Assembly: GCF_015057245.1 (NCBI RefSeq)
Contig: NZ_SVET01000012.1
Location: 1-64,000, forward strand
Length of the DNA: 64,000 nt
Reading direction: 5' to 3'
Origin: Pseudobutyrivibrio ruminis
Lineage (GTDB): Bacteria > Bacillota > Clostridia > Lachnospirales > Lachnospiraceae
The position numbers and the translations under genes are program-made. A model generated the notes under the pieces. It searched no databases. It worked only from the letters and a program-made list of their open reading frames with translations, and was not told the DNA's origin. Each line of letters opens with the position of its first letter. The first letter of the stretch is position 1. Positions 8,186-16,328 of the stretch are shown here, in pieces.

Positions 8186-9157
8186 ATGAAATTTGAAGAT
8201 ATATTTATTAAGGAACAGGATTTTGCCAACACTATGAAGGGCAAAGTCCTTCCTTTTCTAAAGGATAAAACAAAAGAAGGGTATTTTGAGAATAAGGATG
8301 GAATGCAACTGCACTATGCAATGATGGTGCGCCCAGATGAAAAGGCATCCATCGTTATTTCACATGGCTACTGCGAATTCACAACCAAGTATTCGGAAAT
8401 GTTGTATTACTTCTATCAGATGGGGTATTCTGTGTTCATTTTGGACCACAGAGGACATGGTCTTTCTGATAGAGAAGTGGATGGATACTACAAAATCCAC
8501 GTAAACAGCTTCCAGGATTACATTTCGGATTTTAACGACTTTATTGAAAAAATTGTTAGGCCGGAAAGCGTAACGGAGCGTTTAATCTTGTTTGCACATT
8601 CAATGGGCGGAGGAATCGGTGCATTATATTTGGAGCAATATCCAGATGTGTTTAAAAGAGCTATTCTTTCATCACCTATGATAAAGCTTTCTACAGGTGA
8701 TACCAGCAAGGTAATTGTTAAGATGTTAGCTTTGCTATCGTACATACCTTTCTTAAAAAAGAGATATTTGCCGGGGTATCATGATTATGATCACACCTTC
8801 AAATATCCTAGATGTTCAGCTTTATCAAAGGCGAGATATACGTTCCAATATGAGGAGAGAGAAAGAGAGAAGCATTATCGTACAAACGGATGCACCTTTG
8901 GCTGGTCTAGAGAAGCATTTAATGTTTCTAAAAAAAATCTAAAAAACGCAAGCCTAGTAAAAATTCCTGTTATAATAATGCAAGCAGCGATGGATACATT
9001 GGTAATGCCAGAGGCTCAAAACGAATTTGCAAAGCGAGCACAGAACTGTCAGCTTAAAAGATTCGAAGGTAGCAAGCATGAAATATTTAATGCAACAGAT
9101 GACATTATCCTTGAGTATTACAACGAAGTATTTAGTTTTATGCAGGGTTTAGAATAG
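8186..9157 (+). CDS. Alpha/beta hydrolase, PldB-like lysophospholipase
   Basis: Serine hydrolase of 323 aa. It has the monoacylglycerol lipase/lysophospholipase hallmarks: oxyanion region ISHGYCEFTTKYSEM (about 59-72), LDHRGHGLSDR (87-96), nucleophile elbow AHSMGGG with Ser139, the acid Asp in MQAAMDTLV and the base His in EGSKHEIFN near 300. Such enzymes release the remaining acyl chain from lysophospholipids or monoacylglycerols. Coupled 1 nt behind the GDPD gene, it could supply glycerophosphodiesters to that enzyme. No signal peptide is seen. Exact substrate is inferred. Confidence 0.85.
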   Translation: MKFEDIFIKEQDFANTMKGKVLPFLKDKTKEGYFENKDGMQLHYAMMVRPDEKASIVISHGYCEFTTKYSEMLYYFYQMGYSVFILDHRGHGLSDREVDGYYKIHVNSFQDYISDFNDFIEKIVRPESVTERLILFAHSMGGGIGALYLEQYPDVFKRAILSSPMIKLSTGDTSKVIVKMLALLSYIPFLKKRYLPGYHDYDHTFKYPRCSALSKARYTFQYEEREREKHYRTNGCTFGWSREAFNVSKKNLKNASLVKIPVIIMQAAMDTLVMPEAQNEFAKRAQNCQLKRFEGSKHEIFNATDDIILEYYNEVFSFMQGLE

Positions 9158-9166
9158 GAGTTAGCA

Positions 9167-10669
9167 ATGTCAGATAAAGATTTTAGAGAATTTGACCCAG
9201 ATGAGAAATCTACTACAGATATCTCAGACGAGGTTATAGAGGAAGTTACAGGTCAGGAAATAAATAAGGATAAGGCAGATTACGAGGATAAGCCTACCGA
9301 GTTCTGCTATATCTGCCACAGACCAGACAATATCGCAGGCCCATTAATCAAAATGGCACCTGGAATGAGCGTATGCCGCGATTGTATGCAGCACACATTC
9401 GATTCTATGGGTGGATTTGGTTTCGGCGGAGGAGACAATTCAAAGAGCAATGTTGATATGAACAAGATTCCTAACATCAGCTTTTTGAATCTTGGCAGTC
9501 TCTTCGGTGAAGGACCAAAGGTCAAGAACGCACACGGCGCTGCTAGCCAAAAGGCAGAGGATAGACCAGCACCAGCAATCGACATCAACAACATCATCCC
9601 ACCTCACAAAATCAAGGCTATGCTTGATGAGTTTGTGGTTGGACAGGATTATGCTAAAAAGGTTATGTCTGTTGCTGTTTATAACCATTACAAGCGTGTT
9701 GCTACAGGCACAATGGATGATATCGAAATCGAGAAGTCAAATATGCTTATGCTTGGACCTACTGGTTCAGGAAAGACATATCTTGTTCGTACATTAGCTC
9801 GTCTTTTGGATGTGCCTCTTGCTATCACAGATGCCACATCTCTTACAGAAGCAGGCTATATTGGCGATGATATCGAATCAGTAGTTAGCAAGCTTCTTGC
9901 AGCAGCTGGAAATGATGTTGAGCGTTGTCAGCAGGGAATCATTTTCATCGATGAGATTGATAAGCTTGCAAAAAAGAAAAATGCAAATCAGCGTGATGTA
10001 AGTGGCGAGTCTGTACAGCAGGGAATGCTCAAGCTTCTTGAAGGTGCAGATGTTGAAGTACCTATCGGAGCTTCAAGCAAGAATGCTATGGTGCCTACCA
10101 CTACAATCAACACACGCAACATTCTATTTATTTGCGGTGGCGCTTTCCCAGCTATGGATGAAATTATCAAGGCTCGTCTTAATAAGCATTCATCTATGGG
10201 ATTCATGGCAGATCTTAAGGACAAATATGACGACGACAAAAATATCCTTCAGAAGGTTACAGTGGAGGATTTAAGAGAGTTCGGTATGATTCCAGAATTT
10301 ATCGGACGTCTTCCAATCGTATTTGCTACAGAGATGCTCGATGAGGATATGCTTGTTCGTATCCTTAAGGAGCCAAAGAATGCAATTATTAAGCAGTACC
10401 AGAAACTTCTTGAGCTTGATGAGGTTAAGCTTGACTTCGAAGATGAGGCCCTCCATGCCATTGCAAGAAAAGCTCTTGATAAAAAGCTTGGAGCGAGAGG
10501 TCTTCGCTCTATCATAGAGGAATTCATGCTGGATATCATGTATGAGATTCCTAAGGATGATAATATCGGTCAGGTAATCATTACTGAGGATTATATCGAG
10601 AAAAAAGGTGGTCCTAGAATCCTGGTTAGGACAACAGGAATGATACCTGAAAAAGCAGCTGCTAATTAA
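9167..10669 (+). CDS. clpX: ClpX-type AAA+ unfoldase with N-terminal zinc domain
   Basis: ATP-dependent unfoldase that normally feeds proteins to ClpP. It has a C4 zinc-binding domain (Cys47, Cys50, Cys70, Cys73), Walker A GPTGSGKT (197-204), pore loop GYIG (230-233), Walker B IIFIDE (258-263) and sensor-2 GARGLRS. At 500 aa it is longer than the usual ~420, with a ~45-residue acidic N-terminal extension before the zinc domain and a longer linker after it. The ClpP-docking loop reads MGF (344-346) where most ClpX proteins have IGF. No clpP is adjacent, whereas clostridial clpX usually follows clpP. This may be a second, specialised ClpX; the canonical copy would be elsewhere. Confidence 0.88.
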   Translation: MSDKDFREFDPDEKSTTDISDEVIEEVTGQEINKDKADYEDKPTEFCYICHRPDNIAGPLIKMAPGMSVCRDCMQHTFDSMGGFGFGGGDNSKSNVDMNKIPNISFLNLGSLFGEGPKVKNAHGAASQKAEDRPAPAIDINNIIPPHKIKAMLDEFVVGQDYAKKVMSVAVYNHYKRVATGTMDDIEIEKSNMLMLGPTGSGKTYLVRTLARLLDVPLAITDATSLTEAGYIGDDIESVVSKLLAAAGNDVERCQQGIIFIDEIDKLAKKKNANQRDVSGESVQQGMLKLLEGADVEVPIGASSKNAMVPTTTINTRNILFICGGAFPAMDEIIKARLNKHSSMGFMADLKDKYDDDKNILQKVTVEDLREFGMIPEFIGRLPIVFATEMLDEDMLVRILKEPKNAIIKQYQKLLELDEVKLDFEDEALHAIARKALDKKLGARGLRSIIEEFMLDIMYEIPKDDNIGQVIITEDYIEKKGGPRILVRTTGMIPEKAAAN

Positions 10670-10761
10670 GAACTTACTGTTATGTAACTCCGGTATTATT
10701 TGGTGTTAACAGGCATTAAGTAACGAAAATAAAAATTTGTTCAAAATATTCGGACATTTTC

Positions 10762-10790
10762 TTTACTTTGAATAAGTGTTCTGTTAAACT
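10762..10790 (+). promoter_or_regulatory. Probable sigma-A promoter of the cold-shock gene
   Basis: TTTACT (-35), 17-nt spacer, TAAACT (-10). A leader of about 45 nt follows, with a small CGAG/CTCG hairpin before the GGAGG ribosome site. Confidence 0.5.
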
Positions 10791-10840
10791 AAGTTTAGTC
10801 GAGTAAAGCTCGGCAAGTAATATATTGGAGGTACTTTAGC

Positions 10841-11044
10841 ATGAGCAAAGGTACAGTTAAGTGGTTCAACAATTCAAAGGGCTACGGATTTATCTCAGAC
10901 GAAGCTGGAAACGATGTATTCGTTCACTTCAGCGGCATCAACTCAGAGGGCTTCAAGACTCTCGAAGAAGGTGCTACAGTTGAGTATGAAGTAACTGATG
11001 GGGCAAAGGGACCACAGGCTGTTAACGTAACAGTTGTACGTTAA
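10841..11044 (+). CDS. Cold-shock domain protein, CspA family
   Basis: Single-stranded nucleic-acid-binding chaperone of 67 aa consisting of one OB-fold. Both RNA-binding motifs are intact: RNP1 KGYGFI (13-18) and RNP2 VFVHF (26-30). The start MSKGTVKWFN is typical. It has a strong TTGGAGG ribosome site, and the gene is flanked by its own promoter and a terminator-like structure, as expected for a highly expressed single-gene unit. Temperature dependence cannot be judged from sequence. Confidence 0.95.
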   Translation: MSKGTVKWFNNSKGYGFISDEAGNDVFVHFSGINSEGFKTLEEGATVEYEVTDGAKGPQAVNVTVVR

Positions 11045-11136
11045 TCAATTTTTTAATCATTAATCTATTTTTCGGATACCTTTGGTTATGTTATGAAAAA
11101 CAAGCTTTAAGGCAATACAAAAAAGATTAAGGGGAG

Positions 11137-11171
11137 AGGCAGTGTAAGAAATTACGCTGCCTTGTTTTTTT
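11137..11171 (+). terminator. Intrinsic terminator, GAAA tetraloop
   Basis: An 11-bp stem with one G-T wobble (11137-11147 and 11152-11162), GAAA loop, then TTGTTTTTTT. It ends the cold-shock transcript just before the transglutaminase-like gene. Confidence 0.85.
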
Positions 11172-11182
11172 AAGGAGAAAGT

Positions 11183-12388
11183 TTGAAAAGGTTTATACAC
11201 ACTATTGTTAATTTAATAGCTGCGTTGTTGATAATGACAGGTCTGTTTATTGCAGTTTGTTTATTTCTCAGCTTTACCAAAGAGGACTTTGATTTAGAGG
11301 GACTGGCTAGCGTTAGAAGTGTTTCAGATTTAGTTGATTGGTATCATGGGGAATCAATGGAAGCAATGATTGGAGAGCCAGTCATTGTGGAGTCTGTATC
11401 CTATGACAGATATGTATATCAGACTATGTCAGAAGAGGAGCAGGAAACCTACGATCAGATATATGATTGCATCATAAACTACAAGGACAAGGTCACTCTT
11501 TCCACAAAGGATAAAGACGTGCTAGCCAAGGCCTATGAGGGAGTGATGGCGGACTACGGTAATCTGTTTTGGATAAGTGGCTATCAGTACAATACATATG
11601 CTTCTGGTAGCAATATCTTAGGACTGGAATTTGAGCCTAAGTACACCATGAATCAGGAGCAGAGGGACATCTATCAGGTGAAGATAGATTCAGTGGTAGC
11701 AGATTGGCTGTATGGAATTAATCCAGAAGCTAGCGATTTTGACAAGGCGCTGTATGTTTTTGAAACCTTAATAGAAAAGGTAGATTATGATGTAAATAGT
11801 CAGGAAAATCAGAATATCTTAAGCGTATTTATATATCAGTCTACCGTTTGTCAGGGATATGCAGATGCTGCCTGGTATTTGCTGGATCAGCTTGGCATTA
11901 AGAGCACCATAGTCACAGGAACAGCCAACAATGAAAGCCATGCATGGAATTTGGTTTATTTGGACGATGCCTACTACTATATGGACGTTACATGGGGAAA
12001 TAGCAAATACCTTGACGACAACAATGACACATCAAAAAGAATAAACTATGCTTATCTTGCCATGACAACTGAGGAAATCAGCCAAAATCACGTTATAACA
12101 TCATCATTTGAAGTGCCAGAATGCTTATCTAATGCTGATAATTATTTCGTGAAAAAAGGTCTTTATTACGACTGGTTTGGGGTTGATGCTATCGGTGCAC
12201 GATTGGCAGAGTCATATAATGCTGGAGATGAAGAGATATCATTAAAGTTTAGCAATTCTGATTTATACACCAGAGTTTTGACTTATTTCTTTGATGAAAA
12301 GCACATTTCCGACTATATACAAGAGCTACAGTCCGTTTATTATTTATTGGACGAAAACTCAAATGTAATAACTATAAAATGGAGATAA
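11183..12388 (+). CDS. Membrane-anchored transglutaminase-like (cysteine protease fold) protein
   Basis: The 401-aa protein has an uncleaved N-terminal membrane segment (about 8-30) and an extracytoplasmic transglutaminase-like domain. The catalytic triad is visible: Cys223 in TVCQGYADA, His253 in SHAWNLV and Asp268 in YMDVTWG. Bacterial members of this superfamily are mostly cell-surface peptidases or transamidases of unknown substrate. The start is a TTG at 11183 placed 4 nt after AAGGAGAA; no ATG fits the N-terminal hydrophobic segment better. It stands alone between a terminator and the degV promoter. Confidence 0.8.
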   Translation: MKRFIHTIVNLIAALLIMTGLFIAVCLFLSFTKEDFDLEGLASVRSVSDLVDWYHGESMEAMIGEPVIVESVSYDRYVYQTMSEEEQETYDQIYDCIINYKDKVTLSTKDKDVLAKAYEGVMADYGNLFWISGYQYNTYASGSNILGLEFEPKYTMNQEQRDIYQVKIDSVVADWLYGINPEASDFDKALYVFETLIEKVDYDVNSQENQNILSVFIYQSTVCQGYADAAWYLLDQLGIKSTIVTGTANNESHAWNLVYLDDAYYYMDVTWGNSKYLDDNNDTSKRINYAYLAMTTEEISQNHVITSSFEVPECLSNADNYFVKKGLYYDWFGVDAIGARLAESYNAGDEEISLKFSNSDLYTRVLTYFFDEKHISDYIQELQSVYYLLDENSNVITIKWR

Positions 12389-12433
12389 TATGCATGTGGT
12401 TTTAAAAACTACATGTTGAATTAATAAAAACTA

Positions 12434-12462
12434 TTTACGTGGAACAATAGGGGTGCTATAAT
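12434..12462 (+). promoter_or_regulatory. Probable sigma-A promoter of degV-folC-dnaJ-MATE
   Basis: TTTACG (-35), exact 17-nt spacer, TATAAT (-10), followed about 10 nt later by the GGAGGA ribosome site. Confidence 0.65.
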
Positions 12463-12487
12463 AAGTACCACGGAGGAATTGTATACC

Positions 12488-13324
12488 ATGTATAGAGTTA
12501 TTATTGATAGTTGTGGAGAGTTAACAAAAGAAATGCAGGAGGATGGACATTTTGTTAACGTCCCTCTCACTCTGGAGGTAGGAGATCAGCAGATCATAGA
12601 TGACGAGAGTTTTGATCAGGCATCATTCTTAAAAGCTGTTGCAGAATGCAGCACATCTCCTAAATCAGCTTGCCCTTCACCAAATGCCTATATGGTAGAG
12701 ATGGAGTGCGACGCAGAGCGAATCTACGTAGTTACACTTTCAGCACAATTATCTGGTTCATATAATAGTGCATGCTTAGCAAAGGACTTATACGAAGAAG
12801 ATGATGAGTCAAAGCAGATATATGTGTTTGATTCAAAGTCAGCATCCATTGGTGAAACACTTATCGGTCTTAAAATCGCCGAGTGTGAAAACAAAGGTAT
12901 GTCCTTTGAAGAGGTAGTAAAAACAGTTGAAGAATACATTGCTGGACAGCACACATTCTTCGTTCTTGAGACACTTGAAACTCTTAGAAAGGCAGGTCGT
13001 CTTTCTAATCTTAAGGCAGCTATTGCCGGCACATTAAATATCAAGCCTGTTATGGGTTCTACCGACGAGGGAAGCATTCAGCAGCTTGGTCAGGCCAGAG
13101 GCATGGTAAAGGCCTTGGATAAAATGGGCCAGTGTCTTGTAGATGTGACAGAAAACTGCGAGGAAAAGATTCTTGCAATATCTCATTGCAACTGTTTAGA
13201 GCGTGCTTTATCATTAAAGGAAAAAATGGAGTCTATGGCTAAGTTCAAGGAAATCTTCATTGTTGATACACGCGGCGTCAGCAGCATGTATGCCAATGAC
13301 GGAGGCTTGATAATGGTCATTTAA
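12488..13324 (+). CDS. DegV family fatty-acid-binding protein
   Basis: The 278-aa protein is of the DegV/FakB type. Characterised relatives bind a fatty acid and present it to the kinase FakA for phosphorylation and use in phospholipid synthesis. Recognisable segments are IIDSCGELT at the start, TSPKSACPSP (the TSxPS-like lipid head-group loop, about 52-62), SAQLSGSYNSA and the ETLRKAGRLS region. No fakA-like gene is in the window. The ATG at 12488 has GGAGGA at proper spacing; an in-frame TTG at 12479 is too close to that site. The downstream folC start lies 5 nt after the stop. Confidence 0.88.
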   Translation: MYRVIIDSCGELTKEMQEDGHFVNVPLTLEVGDQQIIDDESFDQASFLKAVAECSTSPKSACPSPNAYMVEMECDAERIYVVTLSAQLSGSYNSACLAKDLYEEDDESKQIYVFDSKSASIGETLIGLKIAECENKGMSFEEVVKTVEEYIAGQHTFFVLETLETLRKAGRLSNLKAAIAGTLNIKPVMGSTDEGSIQQLGQARGMVKALDKMGQCLVDVTENCEEKILAISHCNCLERALSLKEKMESMAKFKEIFIVDTRGVSSMYANDGGLIMVI

Positions 13325-13329
13325 TTGCA

Positions 13330-14535
13330 ATGACATACGAAGAAATAGTTTTTACAATTGATAATAAACGCCGATTCGGCAAAGCATGTGGAAGAGATGT
13401 AACAAAGGAGCTAATGAAAGCTCTGGACTATCCTGAAAAGGATTTACATATCATTCACATTGCTGGAACCAACGGTAAAGGTTCAGTAGCAGCTTTTGTG
13501 AGTAGTATCTTACAGGCTGCTTCTTTTGCATCTAAGGATCATTTTAAGGTAGGTCTTTTCACATCACCTCATCTTATTGAGTACACAGAGCGTATTCAGA
13601 TTGATGGAAAGCAGATTTCTAGAGAAGATGTTACAAGACTGGGTGAACGCCTGTTATCACTGGAGTTGAATCTAGAACCAACTATGTTTGACTACTGGTT
13701 GGCTATGGCAATGCTTTATTTTAAAGAGCAAAATGTTAAATATGTGGTGCTTGAAACGGGACTGGGTGGAGCAAAAGATTCAACCAATGGATTGAGTGTA
13801 AAGCCAGAGGTTTGTGCAATCACTTCTATTGGGTTGGAACATACTCAGTACCTGGGAAATACACTTGGAAAAATTGCGGGTGAGAAGGCGGGAATCATTA
13901 AAGCAGGCGTGCCTGTTGTTATAGGTGAGATGCCTGATGAAGCCAGTGAGGTTATAATAAACAAGTGTAAGGAACTTGGCTGCCAGTACACTATGGCAGG
14001 TGAAGTTTCGCAGGATAAAAAGTTAGGATTATTTGGAAATTATCAGAGAAAAAACGCTGCGGTAGCAATAGAGACTGTAAAAAGCCTTAAGTTGGCTATT
14101 AATAATCAGAACATTGATTCAGGACTTGCAAAAGCAGTTTGGCCTGGAAGGATGCAAATCATATCTGAACATCCTTTTATAATGGTGGATGGAGCTCATA
14201 ACCCATCTGGAGTGCAGGCTTTATATGAAAGCTTGCGTACAGAATTTCCAAAGGAAAAAATATCATTTATAATGGCAGTAATGGCAGACAAGGATTATTT
14301 GTCTATGGCAAAAATCATGGCTCCTATTGCCCAAAGGATTTATACAGTTACGGTTGAGTCAGATAGGGCTTTACAGGCCAAGGAATTGGCTGATGCAATA
14401 GGAGAGCTTGGTATAGATGCAAAATCCTGTGATTCCTATCAGGATGCCTTAAATCAGGCCCTGTCGCAGGATGAAAAGGTTGTTGCATTTGGTTCGTTGT
14501 ATTTTATAGGTGAAGTGCTTGGCATGAAAGGATGA
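13330..14535 (+). CDS. folC: Bifunctional folylpolyglutamate / dihydrofolate synthase
   Basis: Mur-ligase-type cytosolic enzyme that adds glutamate to dihydropteroate and to folates, retaining them in the cell. The 401-aa protein has the P-loop GTNGKGS (46-52), the folate-binding LFTSPHLIEYTERI segment, the LETGLGGAKDSTN metal region, and the C-terminal domain marker VDGAHNPSG. It is slightly shorter than E. coli FolC (422) but has all core motifs. The start ATG is 5 nt after degV, suggesting translational coupling. Confidence 0.92.
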   Translation: MTYEEIVFTIDNKRRFGKACGRDVTKELMKALDYPEKDLHIIHIAGTNGKGSVAAFVSSILQAASFASKDHFKVGLFTSPHLIEYTERIQIDGKQISREDVTRLGERLLSLELNLEPTMFDYWLAMAMLYFKEQNVKYVVLETGLGGAKDSTNGLSVKPEVCAITSIGLEHTQYLGNTLGKIAGEKAGIIKAGVPVVIGEMPDEASEVIINKCKELGCQYTMAGEVSQDKKLGLFGNYQRKNAAVAIETVKSLKLAINNQNIDSGLAKAVWPGRMQIISEHPFIMVDGAHNPSGVQALYESLRTEFPKEKISFIMAVMADKDYLSMAKIMAPIAQRIYTVTVESDRALQAKELADAIGELGIDAKSCDSYQDALNQALSQDEKVVAFGSLYFIGEVLGMKG

Positions 14536-14539
14536 GAAT

Positions 14540-15010
14540 ATGTTTCGAACTAGACAAGAGGCATTACAGCAGCTTGGATTGGCTCCAAACGCTACAGAGG
14601 CTCAGATAAAAAATGCATATAAGGATTTGGTTAAGAGATTCCATCCTGATGCCACTGGAAGTGCAGATATCACTGCCTACAACAAAATCGTAGAGGCGTA
14701 CAAGTACCTTCAGGCGGACAATGATGGCAAGGCTCTTGTTCACAGCAAAGTCCTTGGTAAGACAAGCAAACGCTCAACAGCTAGCAATGCAGATTATGCA
14801 GCATTCCAAAAGAAAGCTGCTAGGCAAAAGCAGCGTAAGGCAGAGGAATTCGAGCAAAAGCAGAAGGAATTCTCTGCAAAGGTAAAGAAACAGGATGAAG
14901 ATTATAAACGTGCAATGGATGCCATAGATGCTATCCGCGTTGCACGAGCAATACAGTCCATGGTATGGGCTAATGGTTTAGGAAAAGATGAAGGAAGTAA
15001 TAAAGAATAA
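14540..15010 (+). CDS. Small J-domain protein
   Basis: The 156-aa protein has an N-terminal J domain (about 3-65) with the essential HPD tripeptide at 35-37, which stimulates Hsp70 ATPase activity. The rest is a Lys/Glu/Gln-rich predicted coiled coil (about 90-135). It lacks the Gly/Phe and zinc-finger regions of true DnaJ, so it is a type III co-chaperone whose client is unknown. It starts 4 nt after folC and its 3' end overlaps the MATE gene by 23 nt. Confidence 0.85.
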   Translation: MFRTRQEALQQLGLAPNATEAQIKNAYKDLVKRFHPDATGSADITAYNKIVEAYKYLQADNDGKALVHSKVLGKTSKRSTASNADYAAFQKKAARQKQRKAEEFEQKQKEFSAKVKKQDEDYKRAMDAIDAIRVARAIQSMVWANGLGKDEGSNKE

Positions 15011-16328
15011 AAAAGAAAGTATATTTTGGTCGGTAGTGGTGGTAGCTTTACCAACTATGCTAGAGCAGATTCTATCTGTACTTATGCAATATGTTGATAC
15101 TGCCATGGTAGGCCGTCTTGGTGCCAATGCTACAGCAGCTGTGTCTACCTCTACCACAATCACATGGTTAGTAGGCAGTATGCCATATGCTTTTGGTGTT
15201 GCTGCAATGACACTTATTGCGCAAGCGATTGGAGCAGGCGAAGAGCATAAGATAAAGCTTGTGGCTAAGCGAAGCTTAGTATTTGCTCTCGGAGTAGGTG
15301 CTGTGTTAGAGGTTATCTGCCTTGCGCTATCTCCATTTGTTGCCACTTGGATGGGAGCAGAAGAGGCAATTAGGCCTGCAGCTACTCGATACTTTTTCTG
15401 GATATCAGTACCAGTAATTTTAAAGTCGGTACAGTACATTTTGGCATCTGCAATCAGAGCCACAAAAGACACAAAGACACCAATGGTTATCAGTATTTCT
15501 ATTAATGCTGTAAACCTTGTGCTGGATTATATATTCATATACATGCTAGGACTTGGAGTAGATGGAGCTGCCTATGCTACCTGTATATCAGCAGCCTTAG
15601 GTGGAATCCTCACATTAATCGTGTTCTTCAAGAATCCGTTGTTGTCATTTAATGGAAATCTTTTCGAGGAAGACAAAGAGACTACTCAGAAGATGTGGAA
15701 GCTATCTCTTCCAATTCTGCTAATAAACGTTGCATCAACATCAGGCTATGTTGTTTTTGCAGGCTTAGTATCACACATGGGTACAATAATCTTTGCAGCA
15801 CACAGTATTGCAGTTGGTGCAGAGGAGCTGTTCTATATAGGTGGATATGGCTTCAAATCCGCAGCAAATACTATGGTTGGAATTGCCTATGGCGAGCAGA
15901 ATCATGAAAAGTATCATGCTGTGTGCGTCAGCAGTATAGTTTGTACCCTTGCAGTTATGACGCTCAGCGGTGTTTTGCTATTCATTTTTGCAGAAACATT
16001 GATGGGATTTTTCACTACAGATGCCAGCGTTATTGCACTGGGCACTACAGTTCTCAAGATGGTCGCATTCAGCGAACCTTTCTACGGAATGTATGTAATC
16101 TCAGAAGGTATTTATTATGGACTTGGCAAAACCAAGTATCCATTCGTAATAGAATTTGGAGGTATGTGGCTTGTTAGAATACTTGCCACATACCTTGGAA
16201 TTCATTTCTTCAACCAGGGACTGGTTTATGTTTGGACTTGTATGATTGCTGACAATGTAATCAAGGCAACCTTGCTTACACTGCCGCTCCCTCGCCTTTG
16301 GAAACAGGTCGATCATTTCTCTGAATAG
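14988..16328 (+). CDS. MATE family efflux transporter
   Basis: Twelve-helix membrane exporter of 446 aa, of the type that drives drugs or metabolites out by Na+ or H+ antiport. Family features include the N-terminal PTMLEQILSVLMQYVDTAMVG helix and the equivalent helix opening the second half (PILLINVASTSGYVVFAGLVS), reflecting the internal duplication. Substrate cannot be told. It overlaps the J-domain gene at its start and the convergent chemoreceptor gene by 53 nt at its end, so the last 17 codons are read on both strands. Confidence 0.92.
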   Translation: MKEVIKNKKESIFWSVVVVALPTMLEQILSVLMQYVDTAMVGRLGANATAAVSTSTTITWLVGSMPYAFGVAAMTLIAQAIGAGEEHKIKLVAKRSLVFALGVGAVLEVICLALSPFVATWMGAEEAIRPAATRYFFWISVPVILKSVQYILASAIRATKDTKTPMVISISINAVNLVLDYIFIYMLGLGVDGAAYATCISAALGGILTLIVFFKNPLLSFNGNLFEEDKETTQKMWKLSLPILLINVASTSGYVVFAGLVSHMGTIIFAAHSIAVGAEELFYIGGYGFKSAANTMVGIAYGEQNHEKYHAVCVSSIVCTLAVMTLSGVLLFIFAETLMGFFTTDASVIALGTTVLKMVAFSEPFYGMYVISEGIYYGLGKTKYPFVIEFGGMWLVRILATYLGIHFFNQGLVYVWTCMIADNVIKATLLTLPLPRLWKQVDHFSE

